Source: G963663315 sp965204925 (GTDB lineage: Bacteria; Pseudomonadota; Gammaproteobacteria; Arenicellales; Poriferihabitantaceae). Taken from it: a stretch of 64,000 nucleotides of DNA. Made by a program: the position numbers and the translations under genes. How positions within the stretch are numbered: the first letter of the stretch is position 1; every line of letters starts with the position of its first letter. Below, piece after piece: positions 25,644-34,943 of the stretch. The stretch lies in NCBI GenBank assembly GCA_965204925.1, contig OZ242021.1, positions 2,108,001-2,172,000 on the forward strand. Direction: 5' to 3'. Below the pieces are notes generated by a model that saw only the letters and a list, made by a program, of their open reading frames with translations, was not told where the DNA came from and ran no database searches.

Positions 25644-27428
25644 ATGAAAAATCGCCAAATCAGGCAGCTCGACGACAAACTGATCAACCAGATTGCCGCC
25701 GGAGAGGTAGTGGAGCGCCCGGCATCCCTGTTGAAAGAGTTACTGGAAAACTGTATTGACGCCAGCGCTACGAAAATTGAAATCCGGGTTGAACGGGGCG
25801 GGATGAAACGGATTCGGGTAACAGACAACGGTTTCGGGATCCCGCGGGAACAGCTGCATCTTGCGCTCTCACGCCATGCGACGAGCAAGCTGGTTGCCGC
25901 GCAAGACTTGTTCCGGGTCGAGACGCTGGGATTTCGTGGTGAGGCGTTGCCCAGTATCGCTGCCGTTTCCCGCTTGACGCTCGCTTCGCGCAGCGCGGAC
26001 CAGGACAGGGGGTATCGGGTTGAGGTACAGGGAGGACACGGCATTTCGACGCCGGCGCCGTTGCCGCATCTACCCGGTACGACGGTGGAAGTTGAGGATT
26101 TGTTTTATAATACACCGGCGCGCAGGAAGTTTCTGCGTACCGGGAAAACCGAATTCAATCATTGCGATCAGGTCGTAAAAAGGATTGCGTTGAGTCATCC
26201 GACGGTGGAAGTGGTCTTCGTGAATGACGGGAAAACGGTCTTTCACCTGCTGCCGGCGCATACGCAACAGGCTCGTGAAAAGAGAGTTTCCGGCATTTGC
26301 GGGGCGCAGTTCTGCGGGCAGTGCGTTTATCTGGAAGACCGCGCCGACACCCTGACCCTGTCAGGCTGGGCAGGGTTGCCGACATTTTCGCGCGCCGCGC
26401 GGGATTTGCAATATTTCTATGTGAACGGCCGGGCCGTGAAAGATAATCTGATCGCACATGCGGTTCGACGCGCCTATAGCGACGTGCTGTATCATGGCCG
26501 GCATCCGGCGTTTGTTCTGTTCCTGGACATCCGTCCAGACCTCGTTGATGTCAATGTCCATCCCGCAAAAAGCGAAGTCCGGTTCCGTGAAAGCCGCGCG
26601 GTGCACAATTATATTTATGGCGCCTTGCATCACACGATCTCCGGGTTGACCCCGGGGGATAATCAAATGAGTTCGCCTGTTCCGGCAGATATCGTATCGG
26701 CTCCTGCCAACAGGGGCGGACGTGGACGTTATCCGATTCAGCAAAACCTCAAGGGTCGGGTCAACGAACAATTGCAAGGGTACGATGTCCTGGCGCGCGG
26801 TTACCGGGAGCATGAATGCGGGCGGGTCGACAATGATCAGGGGGTTCCGCCGCTGGGCTATGCCATTGCCCAGTTGCGGGGAATCTATATACTGGCCGAG
26901 AACAGTGAGGGCCTGATCCTGGTGGATATGCATGCCGCTCACGAGAGGATCACTTATGAGACGCTCAAGACCCAGAGCAGGGAGAACAGACTCGATAGTC
27001 AGCCTTTGCTGGTGCCTGTGCAGATCAATGTGAGCCGAACGGAAGCCCGCATCGCGGAGAATTACCGGGACGATTTTGGCAATCTCGGTATTGAAATAGA
27101 CCGGCTGGGTGAGGAAAAACTGGTGATCCGGTCCATGCCAGCGTTGCTCTACCGGTCGGACATCGAGAGTCTGGTCCGGGATACACTGTCGGATTTGATC
27201 GAGTCTGGTTTCAGCGAGCGAATACAGGACGCGCAGAATGAAGTCCTGTCGTCGGTGGCGTGTCACGGGTCCGTGCGGGCGAATCGAAAGCTCGAATTGG
27301 CCGAGATGAACTCGTTACTGCGGCAAATGGAAGAAGTCGAGCGCTCCGGGCAGTGCAACCATGGGCGGCCAACCTGGATGGGGGTGCCGCTCAATGAAAT
27401 AGATAAATGGTTCATGCGTGGCCGGTAG
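25644..27428 (+). CDS. mutL: DNA mismatch repair protein MutL
   Basis: 594-residue GHKL ATPase that links mismatch recognition by MutS to strand incision. The N-terminal ATP-binding motifs are intact: ENCIDASAT, DNGFGIP, ATSKL and GFRGEALPSI. A variable linker (about 330-400) leads to the dimerisation domain. That domain contains DMHAAHERITYE from Asp428, fitting the MutL endonuclease signature D-x-H-A-x2-E-x4-E with Met for the usual Gln, plus ACHGSVRAN and GQCNHGRPT. It is therefore probably the nicking type found in bacteria without MutH. It overlaps miaA by 22 bases. Confidence 0.97.
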   Translation: MKNRQIRQLDDKLINQIAAGEVVERPASLLKELLENCIDASATKIEIRVERGGMKRIRVTDNGFGIPREQLHLALSRHATSKLVAAQDLFRVETLGFRGEALPSIAAVSRLTLASRSADQDRGYRVEVQGGHGISTPAPLPHLPGTTVEVEDLFYNTPARRKFLRTGKTEFNHCDQVVKRIALSHPTVEVVFVNDGKTVFHLLPAHTQQAREKRVSGICGAQFCGQCVYLEDRADTLTLSGWAGLPTFSRAARDLQYFYVNGRAVKDNLIAHAVRRAYSDVLYHGRHPAFVLFLDIRPDLVDVNVHPAKSEVRFRESRAVHNYIYGALHHTISGLTPGDNQMSSPVPADIVSAPANRGGRGRYPIQQNLKGRVNEQLQGYDVLARGYREHECGRVDNDQGVPPLGYAIAQLRGIYILAENSEGLILVDMHAAHERITYETLKTQSRENRLDSQPLLVPVQINVSRTEARIAENYRDDFGNLGIEIDRLGEEKLVIRSMPALLYRSDIESLVRDTLSDLIESGFSERIQDAQNEVLSSVACHGSVRANRKLELAEMNSLLRQMEEVERSGQCNHGRPTWMGVPLNEIDKWFMRGR

Positions 27429-28402
27429 GCAGCCGGCAAGCGGTCGTATTTCTGATGGGACCGACGGCGTCTGGAAAGACTGCGATTGCCGCGCAGATAC
27501 AGGATGAGTTGGAAAGTGAACTGGTTAGCGTGGATGCAGCCCAGATCTATCGCGGCATGGATATCGGGACGGCAAAACCGTCACCCGAATTTCTGGCCCG
27601 TCACCCTCATCACCTGATCGATATCCGTGACCCCGACGAGACTTATTCATCTGCCGGGTTTTACCGGGACGCGGGCGCTCTCATCGAGTCGGTCAGCAGC
27701 CGAAATAATCTTCCGGTGTTGGTGGGAGGGACGATGTTTTACTTTTCCACTATCGAAAATGGGCTGTCCATGCTGCCTTCGACTGACGCACAGACCCGTA
27801 TGCGGGTCAAGGACGAGATCAGGAGTCGGGGGCTGGAGTCCGTTTACGAGCAGCTGGAGCGGATTGATCCTGTCATCGCGCACAGGCTGTCGCCAACAGA
27901 CTCGCAGAGAATTCAGCGGGCGCTCGAAATTTACAGGTTGACCGGAATCCCGCCATCGGCGCTTGCCGCCCGAACCCGAAGGCCGGGGCTAAACCGTCCG
28001 ATCGTGAAAATCGCGTTGTTTACAGGGCGCCGGAAAGTACTGCACAGGAGAGTGGAAACCCGTTTCGAAGCGATGCTTGGGCGAGGTCTTGTGGCGGAAG
28101 TGGAGTCCCTGATATCGAAACTGGATGATTTTTCCCGGTTGCCGTCCATGCGCTGTGCAGGGTATCGACAGGTTGTTCAATATCTGTGCGGAGATACCGA
28201 TTACAGCCAGATGACAGAAAACGCCGTCGCTGCAACCCGTCAACTTGCCAAGCGGCAACTGACCTGGCTAAGGAATCAGGCGAATGTCGTCTGGTTCGAT
28301 ACCGAAAAAGCCGGCGTGGCCGGGTCGATACTGACTTATCTGAAAACACATCCGCAGGTTGCGAATTTCAGAAGGACTACAGACCGTCATTTCACTTTGT
28401 GA
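27407..28402 (+). CDS. miaA: tRNA dimethylallyltransferase MiaA
   Basis: Transfers a dimethylallyl group to A37 of tRNAs reading UNN codons, the first step toward ms2i6A. It is 331 residues. The P-loop is MGPTASGKTA (about residues 17-26), followed by SVDAAQIYRGMDIGTAKP, the DMAPP/tRNA-binding segment HHLIDIRDP, and the DSQRIQRALEI helix, all family hallmarks. The C-terminal part (RQLAKRQLTWLRNQ) contacts tRNA. Its start lies inside the end of mutL. It is followed by hfq as in most gammaproteobacteria. Confidence 0.97.
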   Translation: MVHAWPVGSRQAVVFLMGPTASGKTAIAAQIQDELESELVSVDAAQIYRGMDIGTAKPSPEFLARHPHHLIDIRDPDETYSSAGFYRDAGALIESVSSRNNLPVLVGGTMFYFSTIENGLSMLPSTDAQTRMRVKDEIRSRGLESVYEQLERIDPVIAHRLSPTDSQRIQRALEIYRLTGIPPSALAARTRRPGLNRPIVKIALFTGRRKVLHRRVETRFEAMLGRGLVAEVESLISKLDDFSRLPSMRCAGYRQVVQYLCGDTDYSQMTENAVAATRQLAKRQLTWLRNQANVVWFDTEKAGVAGSILTYLKTHPQVANFRRTTDRHFTL

Positions 28403-28514
28403 TAGTATGGCATGAAACTTGCGGCTCTGTCGGTTCGCCCAGCCGGTCGCAGGGGGCGGAGTTTGGGACTGGACCTCCGGTATGAAGCGATCAAAATAAG
28501 AAAAGGTGACTATC

Positions 28515-28775
28515 ATGACACAACAACGGGGAACGGCTTTGCAAGACCCATTCCTGAATACACTGAGAAAAGAGCGAGTCCCGGTATCCGTATTTCTGGT
28601 AAACGGGATTAAGTTGCAGGGCCAGGTGGACTCATTTGACCAGTTTGTCATTCTTCTTCGAAATACGGTGAATCAAATGATTTACAAGCATGCGATTTCT
28701 ACGATCGTTCCTGCCCGAATGGTACAAATTGCGCCGCAGGGCGAAGAGAACGAAAGCCGTAATGGAAACAGCTAG
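28515..28775 (+). CDS. hfq: RNA chaperone Hfq
   Basis: Sm-like RNA chaperone of 86 residues that pairs small RNAs with mRNAs. The Sm1 motif (VFLVNGIKLQGQVDSFDQFV) and the Sm2 motif with the signature YKHAIS are intact; the C-terminal tail is short. I chose ATG 28515 rather than GTG 28506 because an AAGAAAAGG stretch lies about 8 bases upstream and the protein then begins MTQQRGTALQDPFLN, like other Hfq proteins. It sits 112 bases after miaA and 27 bases before hflX. Confidence 0.97.
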   Translation: MTQQRGTALQDPFLNTLRKERVPVSVFLVNGIKLQGQVDSFDQFVILLRNTVNQMIYKHAISTIVPARMVQIAPQGEENESRNGNS

Positions 28776-28802
28776 AACCGCTTGCCGCTTGCCGGAGCAT
28801 TT

Positions 28803-30116
28803 ATGACCTTGTCTGGCGCGGCAGAAAATCAACCCGGCCGGGACAGGACAGGAGAGCGCGCTATTTTGGTCAGGCAGCAAGTCTTGCCCTGCGCAGCCCC
28901 CGAAGACTCGCTGGAAGAGTTGTCGCAACTTGCACGGTCTGCGGGCGCCGAGGTCTGCCATTGTCTGGTAATGGTGCGGGCGAAGCCGGTATCCGCGACA
29001 TTCATCGGCAAGGGCAAGGCCCGGGAGCTGGCGGATCGGGTCAGGCGGGAGGGCGCGACGCTGGTTATTTTCGACCATGCAATCAGTCCGGTACAGGAAC
29101 GAAATATGGAAAGGATCATTCATTGCAGGGTATTGGATCGACCGGGGCTGATCCTGGATATTTTTGCCCAGCGCGCGACATCAAGCGAGGGGAAATTACA
29201 GGTTGAGCTGGCGCAGCTCAAACGTCTGTCAACCAGACTGGTACGCGGCTGGACCCACCTTGAACGGCAAAAAGGGGGGATCGGATTAAGGGGGCCCGGT
29301 GAATCCCAGCTTGAAACAGACCGGCGTTTAATCGGCAAGCGGATAAAAACGCTTGCCCGCAGGCTTGAACGGGTGGAAGCGCAAAGGTCGCTGCGCAGAA
29401 GAGCCAGACACCGAACGCCTGTGCCGACCATTTCCCTGGTTGGCTATACCAACGCCGGCAAGTCTTCGCTATTCAGGGCTCTGACCGGTGAGAACGTACT
29501 GGTTGCAGACAAATTGTTTGCCACACTGGACCCGACCATGCGCCGCCTGGAAATTCCTGATTTCGGAAGTGTCGTTTTATCCGATACCGTGGGATTCATC
29601 CGGGATTTGCCGCATACACTGGTTGCGGCCTTCCACTCGACCCTGGAAGAGGTGGCGAGCGCCACTTGCCTGTTGCTGGTCAATGATTTTTCCGACCCGA
29701 ACCATGCTGAATTGCACCAGCATGTTTTGCAGACGCTCAGGGAAATTGGCGCCGATTCCATTCCCGTTATCACTGTTTTCAATAAAATTGATCGGACCGG
29801 AGACCGCCCCCGTATAAAAAACAACAGGGAAGGTGAGGTTGGCAGGGTCTGGCTTTCGGCTGAATCCGGAGTGGGCCTTGACCTGTTGCTGGATTGTATC
29901 CGTACCCTGCTTTCCAAATCACAGCGGATATTCAGGCTTACCCTGGCGCCGCAAGCCGGCGCCCTGCGGTCACAACTTTACCGGAAATGCCAGGTCATGG
30001 AAGAAAGCACGGATGATTTTGGCAGTATCCTGATGACCGTCAAAATGGAGCCGGCGGTATGGGGATGGCTGGCATCCCGAAAACAGCATTGCGGGTTGTG
30101 GAGTCGGGACACATGA
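28803..30116 (+). CDS. hflX: Ribosome-associated GTPase HflX
   Basis: GTPase of 437 residues that splits or rescues stalled ribosomes. An N-terminal HflX domain (about 20-195, with the FDHAISPVQERN motif and RGPGESQLETDRR before the GTPase) is followed by the G domain: GYTNAGKSS (G1), DTVGFIRDLPH (G3) and NKID (G4). ATG 28803 is preferred over the upstream TTG at 28782 because GGAG lies 8 bases before it. hflK, hflC and purA, which follow in E. coli, are absent; the next gene is gyrA after 222 bases. Confidence 0.96.
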   Translation: MTLSGAAENQPGRDRTGERAILVRQQVLPCAAPEDSLEELSQLARSAGAEVCHCLVMVRAKPVSATFIGKGKARELADRVRREGATLVIFDHAISPVQERNMERIIHCRVLDRPGLILDIFAQRATSSEGKLQVELAQLKRLSTRLVRGWTHLERQKGGIGLRGPGESQLETDRRLIGKRIKTLARRLERVEAQRSLRRRARHRTPVPTISLVGYTNAGKSSLFRALTGENVLVADKLFATLDPTMRRLEIPDFGSVVLSDTVGFIRDLPHTLVAAFHSTLEEVASATCLLLVNDFSDPNHAELHQHVLQTLREIGADSIPVITVFNKIDRTGDRPRIKNNREGEVGRVWLSAESGVGLDLLLDCIRTLLSKSQRIFRLTLAPQAGALRSQLYRKCQVMEESTDDFGSILMTVKMEPAVWGWLASRKQHCGLWSRDT

Positions 30117-30296
30117 ACGGCCAACTCGTTCGGGTTTTCCGGCTATACGGCGCCGGCAAGATGCCAGGTAATCATCGGTAGTTCGGCGCTGCATCATCCG
30201 GCGCCATCGTTCAGATTTCGCGTTACGAACCGGCGCCGGTAAGGAATATTCAGTGAAGAGTTGGTGAACGCCCGGCTGGCGGAATATGTGAAGCGG

Positions 30297-30302
30297 TATA
30301 AT
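30297..30302 (+). promoter_or_regulatory. Candidate -10 element for gyrA
   Basis: A perfect TATAAT lies 36 bases before the gyrA ATG in the 222-base gap after hflX. No convincing -35 element is seen at 16-18 bases, so this is tentative. Confidence 0.35.
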
Positions 30303-30338
30303 ACCTGATTTCTCCAATGAACATCGAAACACATTCAG

Positions 30339-32906
30339 ATGACTGAAACTTCTTTCGCAAAGGAAACACTGCCGACAAATCTTGAAAAAGAGATGCGTCA
30401 ATCCTATCTGGATTATGCCATGAGCGTGATAGTCGGGCGGGCTTTGCCGGATATCCGGGATGGCTTGAAGCCGGTTCACCGCCGGGTCCTGTATGCAATG
30501 TCGGTATTGGGGAATGACTGGAACAAGGCTTATAAAAAATCCGCCAGAGTGGTCGGTGATGTAATCGGCAAGTACCATCCGCATGGTGAGACTGCGGTAT
30601 ATGATGCCATCGTCAGGATGGCCCAGAGTTTTTCCATGCGCTGTATGCTGGTGGACGGGCAAGGCAACTTCGGGTCCGTTGACGGGGATTCGCCTGCAGC
30701 AATGCGTTATACCGAGATTCGCCTGTCCCGTATCGCTCATGAGTTGCTGTCCGATCTCGAAAAGGAAACTGTTGATTTTGGTCCGAATTATGACGAGACC
30801 GAAACACAGCCCCTGGTGCTGCCTGCCCGTATTCCCAATTTGCTGGTAAACGGCTCTACCGGCATCGCCGTGGGCATGGCGACCAATGTTCCTCCACATA
30901 ACCTGGGTGAAACGATCGACGCCTGTTTTGCCTTGATGGAAAATCCGGATATTTCAATACCGGAACTGATGGAATACCTGCCCGGACCGGATTTTCCCAC
31001 TGCGGGAATCATTAACGGCCATAGCGGTATTCGCGAGGCCTACGAATGCGGCCGTGGGCGTATTCATGTTCGCGCCAAGGCTCAAATTGAAGCGAACAAT
31101 AGCGGACGTGAGTCGATTGTGATCAATGAACTGCCTTACCAGGTCAATAAGGCGCGCCTCATAGAGAAGATAGCGAGACTGGTAAAAAACCGCAGTCTCG
31201 AAGGAATATCGGCGATTCGCGATGAATCCGACAAATCGGGAATGCGTGTGGTGATTGAAATCAAACGGGGTGAACAGGCCGGAGTCATACTGAATAATCT
31301 GTACAAACAAACCGGTATGCAGACTGTGTTCGGGATCAACATCGTCGCGTTGAGTGACAACCAGCCTCGTGTTTTCAATCTGAAAGACGCTCTCGACGAG
31401 TTTATAAAACATCGCCGTGAAGTGGTTACCCGGCGCACAGTGTTCGAATTGGGCAAAGCGCGTGAGCGGGCGCGCGTTCTGGAGGGACTGGCAGTCGCTC
31501 TGGCCAATATCGACTCCGTTATTGCGTTAATCCGGGCAGCCAGAACTCCCTCCAAAGCCAGGGAAAAGTTGTTGGGCCAGCGGTGGAAACCGGGGGCGCT
31601 TGCCGCGATGCTGGCGCGTTCGGACGCCGGATTCGCGAACATGAAATACGGTCCGGATGAGGCCGGTTATCGGCTTTCACCTGAACAGGCCCAGGCTATA
31701 CTGGATCTGCGATTGAACAGGCTCACCGGCCTTGAACAGGAAAAAATCCACAATGAATACCGGGATATTATCACGGACATCAGGGTATTGATGGGAATCC
31801 TCAGCGACCCGGAGCGGTTGGTAGCGGTCATTCGTGAAGAACTGAAAGAGATCCGGGAGCGCTACAGTGATGACCGGCGTACCGAGATCGTGCAGGATAT
31901 GATCGATCTTTCGAGGGAGGATTTGATTCCGGAAGAAGATATGGTCGTTACCATTTCCCATGAAGGTTACGCCAAATCCCAACCGGTATCCGATTACTCG
32001 GCGCAGAAGCGGGGCGGTAAAGGGCGGGTCGCGACCCGAACGAAGGAAGAGGACTTTGTCAGGCAGATGTTTGTCGCGCATTCCCACGACATTATTTTAT
32101 GTTTTTCCGATATGGGCAAGGTTTACTGGCTGCGAACTTTCGAGTTAACCCAGGCGGGGCGCCAGGCCAAAGGCAGACCGCTCGTTAATCTGCTGGCTCT
32201 GGACCATGATGAACAGGTTACGGCCATGTTGCCCATCAAGAAGTACGAAGAAGGCAGGAATCTGTTCATGGCAACTGCCCTGGGTTTCGTCAAAAAATGC
32301 AAGCTGAGCGATTTTTCGAGGCCGAGGAGTTCGGGGCTGCGGGCCGTCAGTCTCAAGGAAGGCGATCATCTGGTCGGAGTGGTTGTGACCAGTGGCAGGG
32401 AAGACATCCTGTTGGTGAGTGACGCCGGCAAGGCGATACGGTTCTCCGAACATGCCGTTCGTGTGACGGGACGGACGGCAAAGGGAGTGCGGGGCATTCG
32501 TATGCGGTGTCAGAAGGTGATTGCGCTCATGGCGCTGCCTGCCGCTGGACAAGGGGAAGGCAGAAACAACGGGACCGGCGAGCCGGCAATACTGACTGCT
32601 ACCGAGAATGGTTATGGCAAACGTACACCAATTTCGGATTTCCCGCGCCAGGGCCGGGCAGGGCAGGGGGTGATTGCGATCAAGGCATCTGCCCGAAACG
32701 GCAAGGTGGTCGGCGCTCATATCGTGAGGGAGGCGGACGAGGTCATGCTGATTACCGACGGCGGAATTCTCATGCGGACCCGCGTCGGGGAGATTTCGAA
32801 GACAGGGCGCAATGCCCAGGGTGTTCGCCTGATCTTGCTGGGAAATGAAGATAGTCTTGTCTGTGTCAGTAATATAGTTGAACCGGACAACGCAGCCAAA
32901 CAATAA
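30339..32906 (+). CDS. gyrA: DNA gyrase subunit A
   Basis: Breakage-reunion subunit of gyrase, 855 residues, close to the usual length. The catalytic Tyr is residue 124 (AAMRYTEIR). In the quinolone-determining region the sequence is HPHGETAVYD: the E. coli Ser83 position is Thr85 and Asp87 is kept as Asp89. Thr there is also the wild-type state in Pseudomonas, so this alone does not mean resistance. The GyrA box (QKRGGKG) opens the six-bladed C-terminal domain, so DNA wrapping and supercoiling activity is expected. A short hydrophilic insert (AGQGEGRNNGTGE) lies near residue 735. pheA starts 7 bases after its stop, as in Pseudomonas, but serC is missing between them. Confidence 0.98.
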   Translation: MTETSFAKETLPTNLEKEMRQSYLDYAMSVIVGRALPDIRDGLKPVHRRVLYAMSVLGNDWNKAYKKSARVVGDVIGKYHPHGETAVYDAIVRMAQSFSMRCMLVDGQGNFGSVDGDSPAAMRYTEIRLSRIAHELLSDLEKETVDFGPNYDETETQPLVLPARIPNLLVNGSTGIAVGMATNVPPHNLGETIDACFALMENPDISIPELMEYLPGPDFPTAGIINGHSGIREAYECGRGRIHVRAKAQIEANNSGRESIVINELPYQVNKARLIEKIARLVKNRSLEGISAIRDESDKSGMRVVIEIKRGEQAGVILNNLYKQTGMQTVFGINIVALSDNQPRVFNLKDALDEFIKHRREVVTRRTVFELGKARERARVLEGLAVALANIDSVIALIRAARTPSKAREKLLGQRWKPGALAAMLARSDAGFANMKYGPDEAGYRLSPEQAQAILDLRLNRLTGLEQEKIHNEYRDIITDIRVLMGILSDPERLVAVIREELKEIRERYSDDRRTEIVQDMIDLSREDLIPEEDMVVTISHEGYAKSQPVSDYSAQKRGGKGRVATRTKEEDFVRQMFVAHSHDIILCFSDMGKVYWLRTFELTQAGRQAKGRPLVNLLALDHDEQVTAMLPIKKYEEGRNLFMATALGFVKKCKLSDFSRPRSSGLRAVSLKEGDHLVGVVVTSGREDILLVSDAGKAIRFSEHAVRVTGRTAKGVRGIRMRCQKVIALMALPAAGQGEGRNNGTGEPAILTATENGYGKRTPISDFPRQGRAGQGVIAIKASARNGKVVGAHIVREADEVMLITDGGILMRTRVGEISKTGRNAQGVRLILLGNEDSLVCVSNIVEPDNAAKQ

Positions 32907-32913
32907 TTTTTTG

Positions 32914-34029
32914 ATGGAAAACGATCAAAATCTGAAAGCGGCGCGGGCGCGGATTGATGCTATTGATGAGGATATTCTGTGCCTGCTCAATGAGCGCCTG
33001 AACGCGGCAAAGACGATAGCCCGGATAAAGGACGGTCTGGATGAGCCTGCGTTTTACCGTCCTGAAAGAGAGGCGCAGGTGCTGAGTCGGTTGAAAAAGC
33101 TGAATTCGGGACCGCTCGAGAACAGCGCTCTGGAACGCCTGTTTCGGGAAATCATGTCGATTACCCGCAGCATCCAGGCCACGTTGACCGTCTCGGTACT
33201 TGGCCCCCCGGGTACTTATAGCGAGGCTGCGGCAAGGCAACATTTCGGCAGCGGTATCGACATCGTGGATTTTCCGATCATTGATGAAGTTTTCAGGGCG
33301 ACGGAAAACGGACAGACCGACTTTTCAGTGGTTCCGGTCGAAAACTCTACTGAAGGCGGGGTTACCGGAACTCTGGATCGGCTGATCACAACATCCCTTA
33401 CTATTTGCGGGGAGATCAACTTCGACATTCACCATAATCTGGTGAGCCGTGAAGAGGAGCTTTCCACGGTGCGCACCATTTATGCGCATACACAGTCTCT
33501 GGGGCAGTGCAAACGCTGGATAGATATGCACTTGCCGAGCGCGAAACGGGTTCCTGTGAGCAGCAACGCCGATGCGGCAATACGGGCGCATGCCGAGACC
33601 GGCGCTGCGGCGATTGCCGGAGAAATGGCGGCAATCCGTTATGACCTGAACATACTGTCCGAAAATATAGAGGACGAGTCTGGAAATACGACCCGTTTTC
33701 TCGTTCTGTCCAACCGTGTGACGCCACCGAGCGGGAATGACAAGACCAGTTTATTGTTGTCGTGCCGCAGTCGACCGGGAGCGCTGGTCCACTTGTTGAG
33801 TCCCTTGCTGGATGAGCGGATCGATATGACCAGAATCGAATCGCGGCCGTCGAGGATCAGTTTGTGGGAGTATGTCTTTTTCGTCGACTTTATCGGGCAC
33901 CAGGATGAGCGGCACATTGGCAGGGCGCTGAGCCGGATTAAAACCGAAGCCGGTCTTTACAAAATTCTCGGCTCATATCCCGCGTCCATGCAAGTCTCCA
34001 ATCCACGCCCGGCTTCCGATCTTCGTTGA
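32914..34029 (+). CDS. pheA: Bifunctional chorismate mutase/prephenate dehydratase (P-protein)
   Basis: Makes phenylpyruvate from chorismate through prephenate. It is 371 residues in three domains: an AroQ-type chorismate mutase (about 5-90, ARIDAIDEDILCLLNERL), prephenate dehydratase (about 100-280, GPPGTYSEAAARQHFG, VPVENSTEGGVTGTLD and TTRFLVLSN), and an ACT domain (about 290-365) with the ESRPSR phenylalanine-binding motif, so feedback inhibition is expected. I chose ATG 32914; a TTG at 32878 inside gyrA is less likely. Its TGA overlaps the TTG start of tyrA. Confidence 0.96.
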   Translation: MENDQNLKAARARIDAIDEDILCLLNERLNAAKTIARIKDGLDEPAFYRPEREAQVLSRLKKLNSGPLENSALERLFREIMSITRSIQATLTVSVLGPPGTYSEAAARQHFGSGIDIVDFPIIDEVFRATENGQTDFSVVPVENSTEGGVTGTLDRLITTSLTICGEINFDIHHNLVSREEELSTVRTIYAHTQSLGQCKRWIDMHLPSAKRVPVSSNADAAIRAHAETGAAAIAGEMAAIRYDLNILSENIEDESGNTTRFLVLSNRVTPPSGNDKTSLLLSCRSRPGALVHLLSPLLDERIDMTRIESRPSRISLWEYVFFVDFIGHQDERHIGRALSRIKTEAGLYKILGSYPASMQVSNPRPASDLR

Positions 34030-34919
34030 AAAATTCCGCTCCCCCGAAGAGCCCGAATGTCGCTGTTTTCGGTGTCGGCCTGATTGGCGGGTCGCTGGCA
34101 AAGTCGTTGAAGGAATCGGGAGCGGCAGGCCGTATCATTGGGGTGGGGCGAGCCCTGGTGAATCTGCAAAAGGCAAGGGATACAGGCGCTATTGACGAAA
34201 TACAGGCCGACCCGGTGCAGGCAGCGAGGGATGCTGATGTCATTGTGCTGGCGACGCCGGTCAGTACGATCGCCGGGTTAATGAGCGTTATTACGCCGGC
34301 TATCTCGAAGGAAAAGATTGTTACCGATGTGGGTAGCGTCAAACAGGGTATTGTTCGTTCCGCCAGACAGTCGCTCAATAATCATATCGACCGTTTCGTA
34401 CCCGGCCATCCCGTTGCCGGCAAGGAAAAATCGGGTATTGACGCCGCTTCCGGGGACCTGTTCGAAAATCACACGGTGATACTGACGCCATTGCCGGAAA
34501 CGAGCGCGGACGCCGTTGACCGGGTACGGGAAATGTGGGAGTCGACGGGCGCTCGCGTGAGGAATATGACGGTGGAAGACCATGATCGAGTGTTATCTGT
34601 TACCAGTCATCTCCCGCATATACTGGCTTATGTGATGATGGACTTCCTTTCCAGATCGCCGGACCGGCGCAGTTGTTATGAAATGACAGCAGGCGGCTTT
34701 TATGATTTTACGCGGACGGCTTCAAGCGACCCGGAAATGTGGCGCGACATATCGTTGATGAACAGTGACTGCCTGACAAAACACATTCAGGAGTACCAGG
34801 AAAGGTTGCAAGAAGTGGTTTGCATGATCCGCAATATGGACGCAAAGGGCATTGAAGAATTGTTTGTCGCGGCCAGGCAAGCCAGAAACCTGGTCTCGGA
34901 AAGGCGGAAGCAGTCCTGA
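34026..34919 (+). CDS. tyrA: Prephenate/arogenate dehydrogenase TyrA
   Basis: NAD(P)-dependent oxidative decarboxylation of prephenate in tyrosine synthesis. It is 297 residues: a Rossmann domain at the start (VFGVGLIGGSLAKSL), an ATPVSTI segment, then the substrate-binding GHPVAGKEKSGI motif and a helical dimerisation domain. The start is a TTG overlapping the pheA stop (TTGA); no later in-frame Met is suitable. It is a separate protein from AroA, whereas in Pseudomonas the two are fused. hisC, often between pheA and tyrA, is absent. Confidence 0.95.
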   Translation: MKNSAPPKSPNVAVFGVGLIGGSLAKSLKESGAAGRIIGVGRALVNLQKARDTGAIDEIQADPVQAARDADVIVLATPVSTIAGLMSVITPAISKEKIVTDVGSVKQGIVRSARQSLNNHIDRFVPGHPVAGKEKSGIDAASGDLFENHTVILTPLPETSADAVDRVREMWESTGARVRNMTVEDHDRVLSVTSHLPHILAYVMMDFLSRSPDRRSCYEMTAGGFYDFTRTASSDPEMWRDISLMNSDCLTKHIQEYQERLQEVVCMIRNMDAKGIEELFVAARQARNLVSERRKQS

Positions 34920-34943
34920 TTCGCTTCGCTTATACGGTTTGGG

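Noticed and set aside
30580..30610. Quinolone resistance change in gyrA
   Set aside because: Thr at the Ser83 position is wild type in several gammaproteobacteria and the Asp87 position is unchanged, so no resistance can be claimed.
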